This document shows, piece after piece, positions 14,938 to 22,511 of a stretch of 38,707 nt of DNA. The stretch's first letter is position 1. Each line of letters opens with the position of its first letter. The notes below the pieces were generated by a model that saw nothing but the letters and a program-made list of their open reading frames with translations, had not been told where the DNA came from and did not search any database. Source of the stretch: Lachnospiraceae bacterium (GTDB lineage: Bacteria; Bacillota; Clostridia; Lachnospirales; Lachnospiraceae); contig JAFLTB010000001.1 in NCBI GenBank assembly GCA_022510605.1, positions 1 to 38,707 on the forward strand. Direction: 5' to 3'. Both the position numbers and the translations under genes were made by a program.

Positions 14938-16389
14938 ATGAGTTGGATGAGTTTGACTGCCGTAGAGCTGGGAAAGAAGATTCAGGCCGGTGAAGTGACG
15001 GCTATGGATGCGGCAAAAGAAGCACTGGAAAAAATAAAGGAAGTGGATGGCAGCCTTCACAGCTATGTGACGGTATTAGAGGAGGAGGCTGTTATGGCAA
15101 GGGCTAAAGAGGTGCAAAAGCAGATTGAAGAGGGCGCTCTCACCGGTCCCTTGGCGGGTGTGCCGGTGGCAATCAAGGATAACCTTTGCACCGAGGGGAT
15201 TCTTACGACCTGCAGTTCCAAAATTCTGGAAAATTTTAAGCCTACCTTTTCCGCAGAGGCGGTAAAAAATCTGGAGCAGGCGGGAGCGGTTATGATAGGT
15301 AAGACCAACATGGATGAATTTGCCATGGGAAGCACCACAGAGACCTCGGCCTATGGAATAACCAGAAACCCCCATAACACAGAGCATGTACCGGGCGGCT
15401 CCTCGGGCGGCTCCTGTGCCGCTGTGGCGGCAGAGGAATGTGCCTTTGCCCTGGGCTCCGACACCGGAGGCTCTATCCGCCAGCCAAGTTCTTTCTGTGG
15501 CGTGACGGGGATGAAGCCTACCTACGGCACCGTGTCCCGGTATGGACTGATTGCCTATGGCTCCTCCTTAGACCAGATTGGCCCCATAGCGAAAGATGTC
15601 ACAGACTGCGCTACGATTCTCGAGATTATTTCCTCCTACGATAAAAAGGACAGCACCTCTGTAAAGCGGGAGGACACGGATTTTACCTCGGCGTTAGTGA
15701 AGGATGTGAAGGGAATGAGAATTGGTATTCCGAAGGACTATTTTGGCGAAGGACTGGACAGCCAGGTAAAGGATGCTATCCTAAAGGCGGCGAAAGTATT
15801 GGAAAGCCAGGGGGCGATTCTGGAGGAGTTTGATTTAAGCCTGGTGGAATATGCGATTCCGGCTTATTATGTCATTGCTTCAGCAGAGGCAAGCTCCAAT
15901 CTGTCCCGGTTTGACGGAGTGAAATACGGATACCGGACAGAGGACTACGAAGAACTGCACAGCATGTATAAGAAAACCCGTTCCGATGGCTTTGGCCCGG
16001 AGGTAAAACGCCGGATTATGCTGGGCTCCTTCGTACTGAGCAGCGGCTACTATGATGCCTATTATCTAAAAGCCCTGCGGACAAAGGCACTGATTAAGAA
16101 AGCCTTTGACAAGGCCTTCGAGAAATACGATGTGATTCTGTCTCCGGCGGCGCCTACCACAGCTCCTAAAATAGGGGACAGTTTAAGCGACCCGATTAAG
16201 ATGTATCTGGGTGATATTTATACCATATCCGTCAATCTGGCGGGTCTGCCCGGCATCAGCGTTCCCTGCGGGGTGGATGACAGAGGACTGCCGATTGGCA
16301 TGCAGCTGATTGGCGACTGCTTCAGGGAAAAAGAAATTATCCGTGCTGCCTATACCTATGAGCAGAACCGGGGAAAGGAGGGCAAATAA
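14938..16389 (+). CDS. gatA: Asp/Glu-tRNA amidotransferase subunit A (glutaminase)
   Basis: GatA releases ammonia from glutamine and channels it to GatB. The 483-residue protein has the amidase signature with the Ser-cis-Ser-Lys triad: Lys80 in PVAIKDNLCT, the cis-Ser around 155-156 in PGGSSGGSCAAV, and the nucleophile Ser179 in GSDTGGSIRQPSSFCG. These positions match the known S. aureus triad closely. I chose the ATG at 14938 because GGAGG (14927-14931) is six bases away, whereas it directly abuts the ATG at 14932. Its end overlaps the ribosome site for gatB, and only one base separates the two genes, so they are tightly coupled. Confidence 0.96.
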   Translation: MSWMSLTAVELGKKIQAGEVTAMDAAKEALEKIKEVDGSLHSYVTVLEEEAVMARAKEVQKQIEEGALTGPLAGVPVAIKDNLCTEGILTTCSSKILENFKPTFSAEAVKNLEQAGAVMIGKTNMDEFAMGSTTETSAYGITRNPHNTEHVPGGSSGGSCAAVAAEECAFALGSDTGGSIRQPSSFCGVTGMKPTYGTVSRYGLIAYGSSLDQIGPIAKDVTDCATILEIISSYDKKDSTSVKREDTDFTSALVKDVKGMRIGIPKDYFGEGLDSQVKDAILKAAKVLESQGAILEEFDLSLVEYAIPAYYVIASAEASSNLSRFDGVKYGYRTEDYEELHSMYKKTRSDGFGPEVKRRIMLGSFVLSSGYYDAYYLKALRTKALIKKAFDKAFEKYDVILSPAAPTTAPKIGDSLSDPIKMYLGDIYTISVNLAGLPGISVPCGVDDRGLPIGMQLIGDCFREKEIIRAAYTYEQNRGKEGK

Positions 16390-16390
16390 G

Positions 16391-17824
16391 ATGAGCAAAC
16401 AATACGAAACCGTCATTGGACTTGAAGTCCATGTGGAACTGGCAACAAAGACCAAGATTTTCTGTGGTTGTTCTACCGCCTTTGGCGGTGCCCCGAATAC
16501 CCATACCTGTCCGGTCTGCACGGGAATGCCGGGCTCTCTTCCGGTGCTGAATAAGCAGGTGGTGGAATACGCCATGGCAGTGGGACTGGCGTTAAACTGT
16601 GACATCAACCAGTATTGCAAATTTGACCGGAAAAATTATTTTTATCCCGATAATCCCCAGAACTATCAGATTTCCCAGCTGTATCTGCCTATCTGCATCA
16701 ACGGCCATGTGGAGATTGACACCGCCGGAGGCAAAAAGCAGGTGGGAATCCATGAAATTCATATGGAGGAGGATGCGGGCAAGCTGGTGCATGACGAGTG
16801 GGCGGACTGCTCCCTGGTGGATTATAACCGTTCCGGTGTGCCATTGATTGAAATTGTGTCGGAGCCGGATATGCGGAGTGCCGACGAGGTCATTGCCTAT
16901 CTGGAAAAACTGCGGACTACGATACAGTATCTGGAGGCTTCGGACTGCAAACTCAACGAGGGTTCCATGCGTGCCGACGTAAACCTTTCGGTAAGAGAGG
17001 TAGGAGCAGAAAAATACGGAACCCGTACCGAGATGAAGAACTTAAACTCCTTTAAAGCCATTGCCAGAGCCATTGAAAACGAGAGAGCCCGCCAGATAGA
17101 GCTTCTTGAAGATGGCGGAGAGGTGATTCAGGAGACCCGCCGCTGGGATGATAATAAGGAGTATTCCTATGCCATGCGTTCCAAAGAGGACGCCCAGGAT
17201 TACCGTTACTTCCCGGACCCGGATTTGACACCGGTGGTAATAAGCGATGAGTGGATTTCCCAGATTCGGGAAAGACAGCCGGAGTTCCAGGCGGAAAAGG
17301 CAGAGCGTTATAAAAAGGAATTTGGCATACCGGATTACGATATTTCCATTATTACAGCCAGCAAAAAAATGGCAGATATTTTTGAAAAAACCGTAGCCAT
17401 CTGCCACAACCCGAAAAAGGTATCCAACTGGCTCATGGTGGAAACCCTGCGTCTGTTAAAGGAAAAGGAAATGGAGCCGGAGGACATTACCTTTTCCCCG
17501 GAAAATCTTGCCAAACTAATTGAACTGACAGACAAGGGAACCATCAATTCCACAGTGGCAAAAGAAGTTTTTGAAAAAATATTTAAAGAAAATATTGACG
17601 TGGAGAAGTTTGTAGAGGATAATGGACTTGGGACTGTAAGTGATGAAGGTGCCCTGCGGGAGACCATTGAGAAGATAGTAGCAGACAACCCACAGTCAGT
17701 AGCGGACTATCAGGCGGGCAAGAAAAAGGCCATCGGCTTTTTGGTGGGACAGACCATGAAAGCAATGCAGGGAAAAGCAGACCCGGGTATGGTAAACAAA
17801 ATTTTACAGGAGTTATTACAATAA
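16391..17824 (+). CDS. gatB: Asp/Glu-tRNA amidotransferase subunit B
   Basis: GatB is the tRNA-binding kinase/transamidase that phosphorylates the misacylated Asp or Glu and transfers ammonia to it. The 477-residue protein has the conserved start ETVIGLEVHVELATKTKIFCGC, the zinc-site region with CGC and CPVC, YFYPDNPQNYQISQ, and a catalytic-cradle stretch including GIHEIHMEEDAGKL. The C-terminal YqeY-like tail ends GFLVGQTMKAMQGKADPGMVNKILQELL. The ribosome site AGGAGGG lies inside the end of gatA. A PilZ-domain gene follows after 12 bases and is probably cotranscribed. Confidence 0.96.
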   Translation: MSKQYETVIGLEVHVELATKTKIFCGCSTAFGGAPNTHTCPVCTGMPGSLPVLNKQVVEYAMAVGLALNCDINQYCKFDRKNYFYPDNPQNYQISQLYLPICINGHVEIDTAGGKKQVGIHEIHMEEDAGKLVHDEWADCSLVDYNRSGVPLIEIVSEPDMRSADEVIAYLEKLRTTIQYLEASDCKLNEGSMRADVNLSVREVGAEKYGTRTEMKNLNSFKAIARAIENERARQIELLEDGGEVIQETRRWDDNKEYSYAMRSKEDAQDYRYFPDPDLTPVVISDEWISQIRERQPEFQAEKAERYKKEFGIPDYDISIITASKKMADIFEKTVAICHNPKKVSNWLMVETLRLLKEKEMEPEDITFSPENLAKLIELTDKGTINSTVAKEVFEKIFKENIDVEKFVEDNGLGTVSDEGALRETIEKIVADNPQSVADYQAGKKKAIGFLVGQTMKAMQGKADPGMVNKILQELLQ

Positions 17825-17836
17825 TGGAGGACACTT

Positions 17837-18184
17837 ATGATTGAAATGAGACGAGAAAAACGGTGGCCGGCCAAGTTGGAGCTTGAGATTTCCTCACTGT
17901 TTAAACAGGATAACGTCAGGGTAGAGAACCTTCACGAACCGATTGAGGTTACGGATGTTTCCAAAGCGGGAATCGGCTTCCGTGCAAAGAGTGTATTGCC
18001 TATTGGATATTATTTTAATGCGAGACTGGTATTGGGAGAAAAGGATGCGCTTAACTGTGTAGTACGCATTATCCGCCAGCAGGAGCTGGAGGACGGCTAT
18101 ATATATGGCTGTGAAATCGTTGGTACGGCTTCTATTATGGATTATGTGATTAACGATTATGCCGCCTCGCTGGGAGAGGAATAA
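17837..18184 (+). CDS. PilZ-domain protein (c-di-GMP receptor)
   Basis: This 115-residue single-domain protein has both c-di-GMP-binding motifs of PilZ domains: RxxxR at Arg5-Arg9 (RREKR) and D-x-S-x-x-G at Asp40-Gly45 (DVSKAG), followed by beta-strands GIGFRAK, YYFNARLVL and YIYGCEIVG. It would bind cyclic di-GMP in the cytoplasm and change the activity of an unknown partner. It starts 12 bases after gatB with a GGAGG site and is followed by a strong terminator, so it appears to be the last gene of the T-box-controlled amidation operon. That is an unusual partner for translation genes. Confidence 0.88.
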   Translation: MIEMRREKRWPAKLELEISSLFKQDNVRVENLHEPIEVTDVSKAGIGFRAKSVLPIGYYFNARLVLGEKDALNCVVRIIRQQELEDGYIYGCEIVGTASIMDYVINDYAASLGEE

Positions 18185-18203
18185 GAACAAACCAGACATT
18201 ATT

Positions 18204-18233
18204 TGCCGGACTTTCCAGTCCGGCATTTTTTTT
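18204..18233 (+). terminator. Strong rho-independent terminator of the aspS2-gatCAB-pilZ operon
   Basis: TGCCGGACT (18204-18212) pairs with AGTCCGGCA (18217-18225) across a TTCC loop and is followed by eight T residues. Confidence 0.92.
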
Positions 18234-18242
18234 CAAAAAAAG

Positions 18243-18271
18243 TATTCAAAACAGGGAAAGGGTGATATAAT
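18243..18271 (+). promoter_or_regulatory. Extended -10 promoter of the toxin-antitoxin pair
   Basis: TGATATAAT gives an extended -10 with a perfect TATAAT at 18266-18271. A weak TATTCA lies 17 bases upstream. Confidence 0.7.
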
Positions 18272-18311
18272 ATATGCAAAAGCGGATTATGTGGGGAGAA
18301 AGGAGGAAAAA

Positions 18312-18533
18312 ATGGAAAGAGCAGAGTATATTCCGGATGAGCAGGTGGTAAAAAGGGCAAATGCGGCAGTAAAAATTGAACTGGAAAAAATGAGAGCCTT
18401 AGGTGTTCCAATTGTTGGCTTTGACAGGAAAACCAAGACAGTGTACCAAAAAAGCACTGACGGTACAGAGACAACACTGGCCATAAAGGGCAGAGAGGGG
18501 CGTTATAGTGAAAGGGTTGGGAAAAAAGCCTGA
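18312..18533 (+). CDS. Putative antitoxin partner of zeta-type toxin
   Basis: The 73-residue protein starts at the ATG at 18312 after AGGAGGAAAAA. It is basic with a long predicted helix (DEQVVKRANAAVKIELEKMRALG) followed by a strand-rich segment (IVGFDRKTKTVYQKSTDG). It does not resemble classical epsilon antitoxin. Its end overlaps the downstream toxin gene by 26 bases, an arrangement typical of toxin-antitoxin pairs, so I infer an antitoxin role from position. The TATAAT-type promoter upstream serves both genes. Confidence 0.68.
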   Translation: MERAEYIPDEQVVKRANAAVKIELEKMRALGVPIVGFDRKTKTVYQKSTDGTETTLAIKGREGRYSERVGKKA

Positions 18534-19110
18534 GATTGTTGTGTTTGCAGGGCCGAACGGATCGGGGAAAAGTACATTCACGGAGTTATTGAAACCTCCC
18601 ATAGATTATATCAATGCGGATGAGATTAAGAAGCATCTAAAATGTTCGGATATGGAGGCCGCCAAATTGGCGGAACGGCAGAGAGAGGAACATTTGGAAA
18701 ACATGGAGGAATTTTGTTTTGAAACAGTTATGTCAACAGAACGAAATCTTCATTTACTTCAAAGGGCAAAAGAAAAGGGATATTTTATACGCTGTTATTA
18801 TATTCTGACAGCCAATCCAATAATAAATGTTTATCGTGTAAAATCCCGGGTCAAAGCAGGCGGACATGACGTTCCGGAGGATAAAGTTATAAGCCGGTAT
18901 GACCGGGCGCTGGACCTTGTTAAATATGTTGTTGAGGTCAGTGATATTTGCCATATATATGATAATTCAGAGGAAATTCCATTTCGTATTTTCAAAAAAA
19001 GGAAAGATAAATATTATTATGATGAATGCGATGACTGGTTGGAAGAAGATATAGAGGCGCTGACTAATATAGGTGATTTAGAGCAAAGAAATCTGAATTT
19101 ATATGAATAA
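18508..19110 (+). CDS. Zeta-toxin-like kinase
   Basis: The 200-residue P-loop protein has Walker A GPNGSGKST at residues 15-23 and the strand IDYINADEIKKHL with the catalytic Asp expected in zeta toxins. It also has FCFETVMST and the lid-like motif VKSRVKAGGHDVPEDKVISRYDRAL. Zeta toxins phosphorylate UDP-N-acetylglucosamine and so block cell-wall synthesis; related stand-alone proteins may phosphorylate other substrates. The start is a GTG at 18508 preceded by GAGAGGGG. It forms a two-gene unit with the upstream small protein and ends at a bidirectional terminator shared with the convergent gene. Confidence 0.85.
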   Translation: MKGLGKKPEIVVFAGPNGSGKSTFTELLKPPIDYINADEIKKHLKCSDMEAAKLAERQREEHLENMEEFCFETVMSTERNLHLLQRAKEKGYFIRCYYILTANPIINVYRVKSRVKAGGHDVPEDKVISRYDRALDLVKYVVEVSDICHIYDNSEEIPFRIFKKRKDKYYYDECDDWLEEDIEALTNIGDLEQRNLNLYE

Positions 19111-19140
19111 AAAAGGTTCAGTAAGTCAGCTGAACCTTTT
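19111..19140. terminator. Bidirectional terminator
   Basis: AAAAGGTTCAG (19111-19121) pairs with CTGAACCTTTT (19130-19140). The A-run on one side and T-run on the other suit both the toxin gene and the convergent FliK-like gene. Confidence 0.88.
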
Positions 19141-19156
19141 TCTATAGCAGTTTTTT

Positions 19157-20995
19157 CTACGCTCTCAAATCAAAATTATACCGTTTGAGGTCTCCCACTG
19201 GTGGGGCCTCTGCGGCAATAAAGTCATTGACAATATCTACGTCCTTTTCCTTCAGGGACAATTCTGAGGAAAAGGCATATCCCTGATGGTTGATGGCATC
19301 GGACAAAAGTTCCATATTCCGCTCCAGCAGTTCCTTGGTCTCTTTGCTGGCGACAAAAAACCGGGCAGAGACGGCAGAATTTTCTCTGGCAATCTGAATA
19401 TCCAAAGTCCCAAGGTGCTCCATGTCCAGATGGAGCAGTACTTTTAGATGTTTGGGGTCTTTTTTTAATGCCTCCTTACGGGTCATGACATATAAATCCC
19501 CGTGGGCGTTCTGGTTCTGCAATTTCAAAGGAAGCTGGATATACTGAAACGTCTGGTTCAGGGCTTTCATAAAATCCAGGTTTTCGCTCATATCCGATGC
19601 GGTGTTAGATACCTGGGTGAACAAATTCTGCCCCAGAGTCTGCTCGCTGAAGTTAGACAGTGCTTCAAACTGGCGGGACATTTTGTCGTAAACCTTATCC
19701 AGAGCATTTTCCTGTTTGAGACTCTCTGGAGAGAGAGTCCAGCCGGATAAAAACTGGGCTTTTACAAAGGACTGGAAGGACTTGGAGCCCAAAAGGGAAC
19801 CAGCCTGTGAGTCTGTCATATTGTCAAAGGCCTGCTGTACTTCCGTCAAAAATTCTCTGGCGGTAATGGTGCCGTCTGCCAATCCCTCCTGAAGGGATTC
19901 CGGGAGAGGAAAGTCAGATAAAAATTTGGCAAAGGCCTCCCTTTCTTCCGGAGGTAGAATGAATCCGGCTTGTTCAGGGATAAAAGGAGTGCGGTAATCC
20001 TCCGCCAGACCGGAGTCTGCCACCGCATTTTTCATAGCCGCATTGCCATCTGTAAGATTGGAAAAAAGCTGCTTCATGCGGGACAGGGGGCCGCCGGCGG
20101 TTTCTGCCTCTTTCGCCGTCTCTGCCATAGCGTCGGCCAGGGCTTCTCCCTCTGCGCCTGTCGTCTCTTTTCCGGCAATAATGTCATCTTCCGCTGCACC
20201 TTCGGTACTTCCTGACAGGGGATTACCCTCTGCATCATAGGCAATGGCGCCGGCTTCTCCGGAAGCCTCCCCGGCGTTCTGCAGCAGGGTGGCTTCTTCC
20301 GGAGAAAGTCCGCCCTCCAAGGCCATGGCCAGAAGCTGGGAGCCCACTCCCTTTGCCAGGCGGGGCACCTGATTGCCAATAGAGGCGAGCATATCGTTAA
20401 TGGAGTCCGTAAGAGAATCCATTTTATACAACAATTGATGAGACTGGTTTTGATAATTCTCAAACTGCCGTACCGATTCCGGCGTCATAGGCAGATTCAG
20501 CCGCCGCATGGTAATGACCGCATTGACGTCTGCTTCCGGGAACTGGGCGCAGAGCCGGATGGAGGAGAGAATGCTTTCTCTGCTGATGGACTGCTGGTTT
20601 TGCAAAAGACTGCGCACCACATCCAGATTTCGCGGTGTCTTTGGCAGACCGGCCTCCTCCAGAGCCTGTTCAATCGTATCCTCCATATCCAGGAGATAGG
20701 CATCCGTCAGTGTTTTCATAAAAATGGTATTGTTGTCCAGGCTGGTAATCTGGAAGGCCGCTTTCTGGCCAATGGAATACTGGCTGGCATCGGGCAGTTT
20801 GCCGGTAAAGGAGGAGCCGTCTTCCATGGACAGTGTAATTTCCGAACCGTGTATATCGCTGATAACACCCTTTAAGGTCTGGCCCTCCCGCAGCTGGAGC
20901 ATAGAATTGCCAGAGCGGTAAGCCCGGGAACGCGGCGTAACAGCCGAGGAAGAACCTCTGGTATTGTTTTGAACGGTATTGCTGATAATTGCCAT
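19157..20995 (-). CDS. FliK C-terminal-domain-like protein (flagellar hook-length control family?)
   Basis: This 612-residue protein has a small beta-rich N-terminal module (LREGQTLKGVISDIHGSEITLSMEDGSSFTGKLP), a long helical centre with a Glu/Ala-rich stretch (around residues 240-300), and a C-terminal region. In the C-terminal region the run from LPLKLQNQNAHGDLYVMTRKE through LKVLLHLDMEHLGTLDIQIARENSAVSARFFVASKETKELLERNMELLSDAINHQGY resembles the Flg_hook domain of FliK. No signal peptide is present. The start ATG at 20995 follows GGAGGAGGC. No other flagellar structural gene adjoins it, so a true hook-length role is uncertain. It may be an orphan relative in an organism with degenerate or dispersed motility genes. 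Confidence 0.7.
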   Translation of the reverse strand: MAIISNTVQNNTRGSSSAVTPRSRAYRSGNSMLQLREGQTLKGVISDIHGSEITLSMEDGSSFTGKLPDASQYSIGQKAAFQITSLDNNTIFMKTLTDAYLLDMEDTIEQALEEAGLPKTPRNLDVVRSLLQNQQSISRESILSSIRLCAQFPEADVNAVITMRRLNLPMTPESVRQFENYQNQSHQLLYKMDSLTDSINDMLASIGNQVPRLAKGVGSQLLAMALEGGLSPEEATLLQNAGEASGEAGAIAYDAEGNPLSGSTEGAAEDDIIAGKETTGAEGEALADAMAETAKEAETAGGPLSRMKQLFSNLTDGNAAMKNAVADSGLAEDYRTPFIPEQAGFILPPEEREAFAKFLSDFPLPESLQEGLADGTITAREFLTEVQQAFDNMTDSQAGSLLGSKSFQSFVKAQFLSGWTLSPESLKQENALDKVYDKMSRQFEALSNFSEQTLGQNLFTQVSNTASDMSENLDFMKALNQTFQYIQLPLKLQNQNAHGDLYVMTRKEALKKDPKHLKVLLHLDMEHLGTLDIQIARENSAVSARFFVASKETKELLERNMELLSDAINHQGYAFSSELSLKEKDVDIVNDFIAAEAPPVGDLKRYNFDLRA

Positions 20996-21022
20996 GACGG
21001 CCTCCTCCTTTCAAAATATTCG

Positions 21023-21051
21023 TTGTGAATAATACAATTATATGATAAAAT
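21023..21051 (+). promoter_or_regulatory. Promoter for uxaC-GH115
   Basis: TTGTGA (21023-21028) and TAAAAT (21046-21051) are spaced by 17 bases, with a TGA extension directly before the -10. It lies in the 89-base divergent gap. Confidence 0.55.
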
Positions 21052-21084
21052 CAAATGTAACGCAATAGAGGAGGTTGGATTTTT

Positions 21085-22491
21085 ATGAAACCGTTTATGG
21101 ATGAAGATTTTTTATTACAGTCGGAAGTGGCAAAGAAGCTGTATCATGAGTATGCAGAACAGGTTCCCGTGCTGGATTACCACTGCCATCTGGTGCCCCA
21201 GGAGATTGCCGGGGACATTCATTTTAAGAATATGACAGAGCTGTGGCTGGGGGCCGACCACTATAAATGGCGTGTCATGCGCTCTCACGGAGTAGAGGAA
21301 AAATACATAACGGGTGATGCCTCCGACGAAGAAAAATTTCATGCCTTTGCCAGAGCCCTGCCAAAGTGCATTGGCAATCCCATGTATCACTGGTGCCATC
21401 TGGAATTACAGCGGTATTTCGGAATTTATGAGACCCTGAGCGAGAAAAACTGGAAGGAAATTTATGACACCTGCAATGCCATACTGCAGAAGCCGGAAAT
21501 GTCGGCTAAAAATCTTATTAAGATGTCAAATGTGACGCTGGTGTGCACCACCGACGACCCGGTGGACGATTTGCACTATCATGAGCAGATAGCAGCAGAT
21601 AAGGACTTTGGGGTTCAGGTGCTTCCGGCATGGCGGCCGGATTTGGCCATGTGCCCGGAAAAGGAAGAATTTGTAGAATATATGAAAAAACTGTCCGCTG
21701 TCAGCGGTGTGGAAATTGTGGATTTTTCCACCTTGAAAAAAGCGCTGGCAAACCGTCTGGATTATTTTGCGGAGCGAGGCTGCTGCATTTCTGACCACGG
21801 GCTGGACTATGCGGAGTTTCGTCCGGTCGGTGAAGAAAAAATGGAAGAGCTGACAAAGAGAAGCCTGGCGGGAGAGAGCCTTTCCCTTGAGGAACTGCTT
21901 CAGTTTAAGACCATGGTAATGCTGTTTTTGGGAGCGGAGTACAAAAAGAGAAACTGGGCTATGCAGCTGCACTACGGCGCCAAACGGGAAAATAATGAAC
22001 TGGTGTATCAGAGTGCCGGGGCCAATGCCGGAATCGACTGCATTAACCCGAAAGGCTTTGTAGCAGATGTGGCAGATTTCATGAACGCCCTGAATAAGGA
22101 CGGAAATCTTCCCCGCACCATTATTTATTCCTTAAATCCTACGGATAATGCCCTGATTGGCACAATGATTGGATGCTTCCAGGGAGATGGCATCCGGGGC
22201 AAAATCCAGCAGGGAGCTGCCTGGTGGTTCAACGACCACAAGTACGGTATGGAGGAGCACATGAAGTCCTTGGGCTCTCTAAGCCTTCTTGGTAACTTCA
22301 TCGGGATGCTGACAGATTCCCGCAGCTTTATTTCCTATCCACGCCATGAGTATTTCCGCCGGATTTTGTGTAACTTTATCGGCGGTCTTGTGGAAAACGG
22401 AGAGTACCCGGAGGACTATGAACTGTTAGGGGAGCTGGTAAAGGATATTTCATATTACAACGCAGTAAATTATTTTGGATTTCAGTTATAG
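21085..22491 (+). CDS. uxaC: Glucuronate isomerase
   Basis: The 468-residue cytoplasmic enzyme interconverts D-glucuronate and D-fructuronate (and galacturonate/tagaturonate), the first step of hexuronate catabolism. The length is standard for UxaC. Diagnostic segments are PFMDEDFLLQSEVAKKLYHEYA, VLDYHCHLVPQEI with the metal-binding His pair, HYKWRVMRSHGV, LVCTTDDPVDDL, LPAWRPD and QLHYGAKRENN. The C-terminal block is GNFIGMLTDSRSFISYPRHEYFRRILCNFIG. The ribosome site is AGGAGGTTGG. The GH115 alpha-glucuronidase gene follows after 20 bases. The pair therefore couples release of (4-O-methyl)glucuronic acid from xylan fragments to its catabolism. Confidence 0.96.
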   Translation: MKPFMDEDFLLQSEVAKKLYHEYAEQVPVLDYHCHLVPQEIAGDIHFKNMTELWLGADHYKWRVMRSHGVEEKYITGDASDEEKFHAFARALPKCIGNPMYHWCHLELQRYFGIYETLSEKNWKEIYDTCNAILQKPEMSAKNLIKMSNVTLVCTTDDPVDDLHYHEQIAADKDFGVQVLPAWRPDLAMCPEKEEFVEYMKKLSAVSGVEIVDFSTLKKALANRLDYFAERGCCISDHGLDYAEFRPVGEEKMEELTKRSLAGESLSLEELLQFKTMVMLFLGAEYKKRNWAMQLHYGAKRENNELVYQSAGANAGIDCINPKGFVADVADFMNALNKDGNLPRTIIYSLNPTDNALIGTMIGCFQGDGIRGKIQQGAAWWFNDHKYGMEEHMKSLGSLSLLGNFIGMLTDSRSFISYPRHEYFRRILCNFIGGLVENGEYPEDYELLGELVKDISYYNAVNYFGFQL

Positions 22492-22511
22492 AAAAATACC
22501 AGGAGGGAAGT

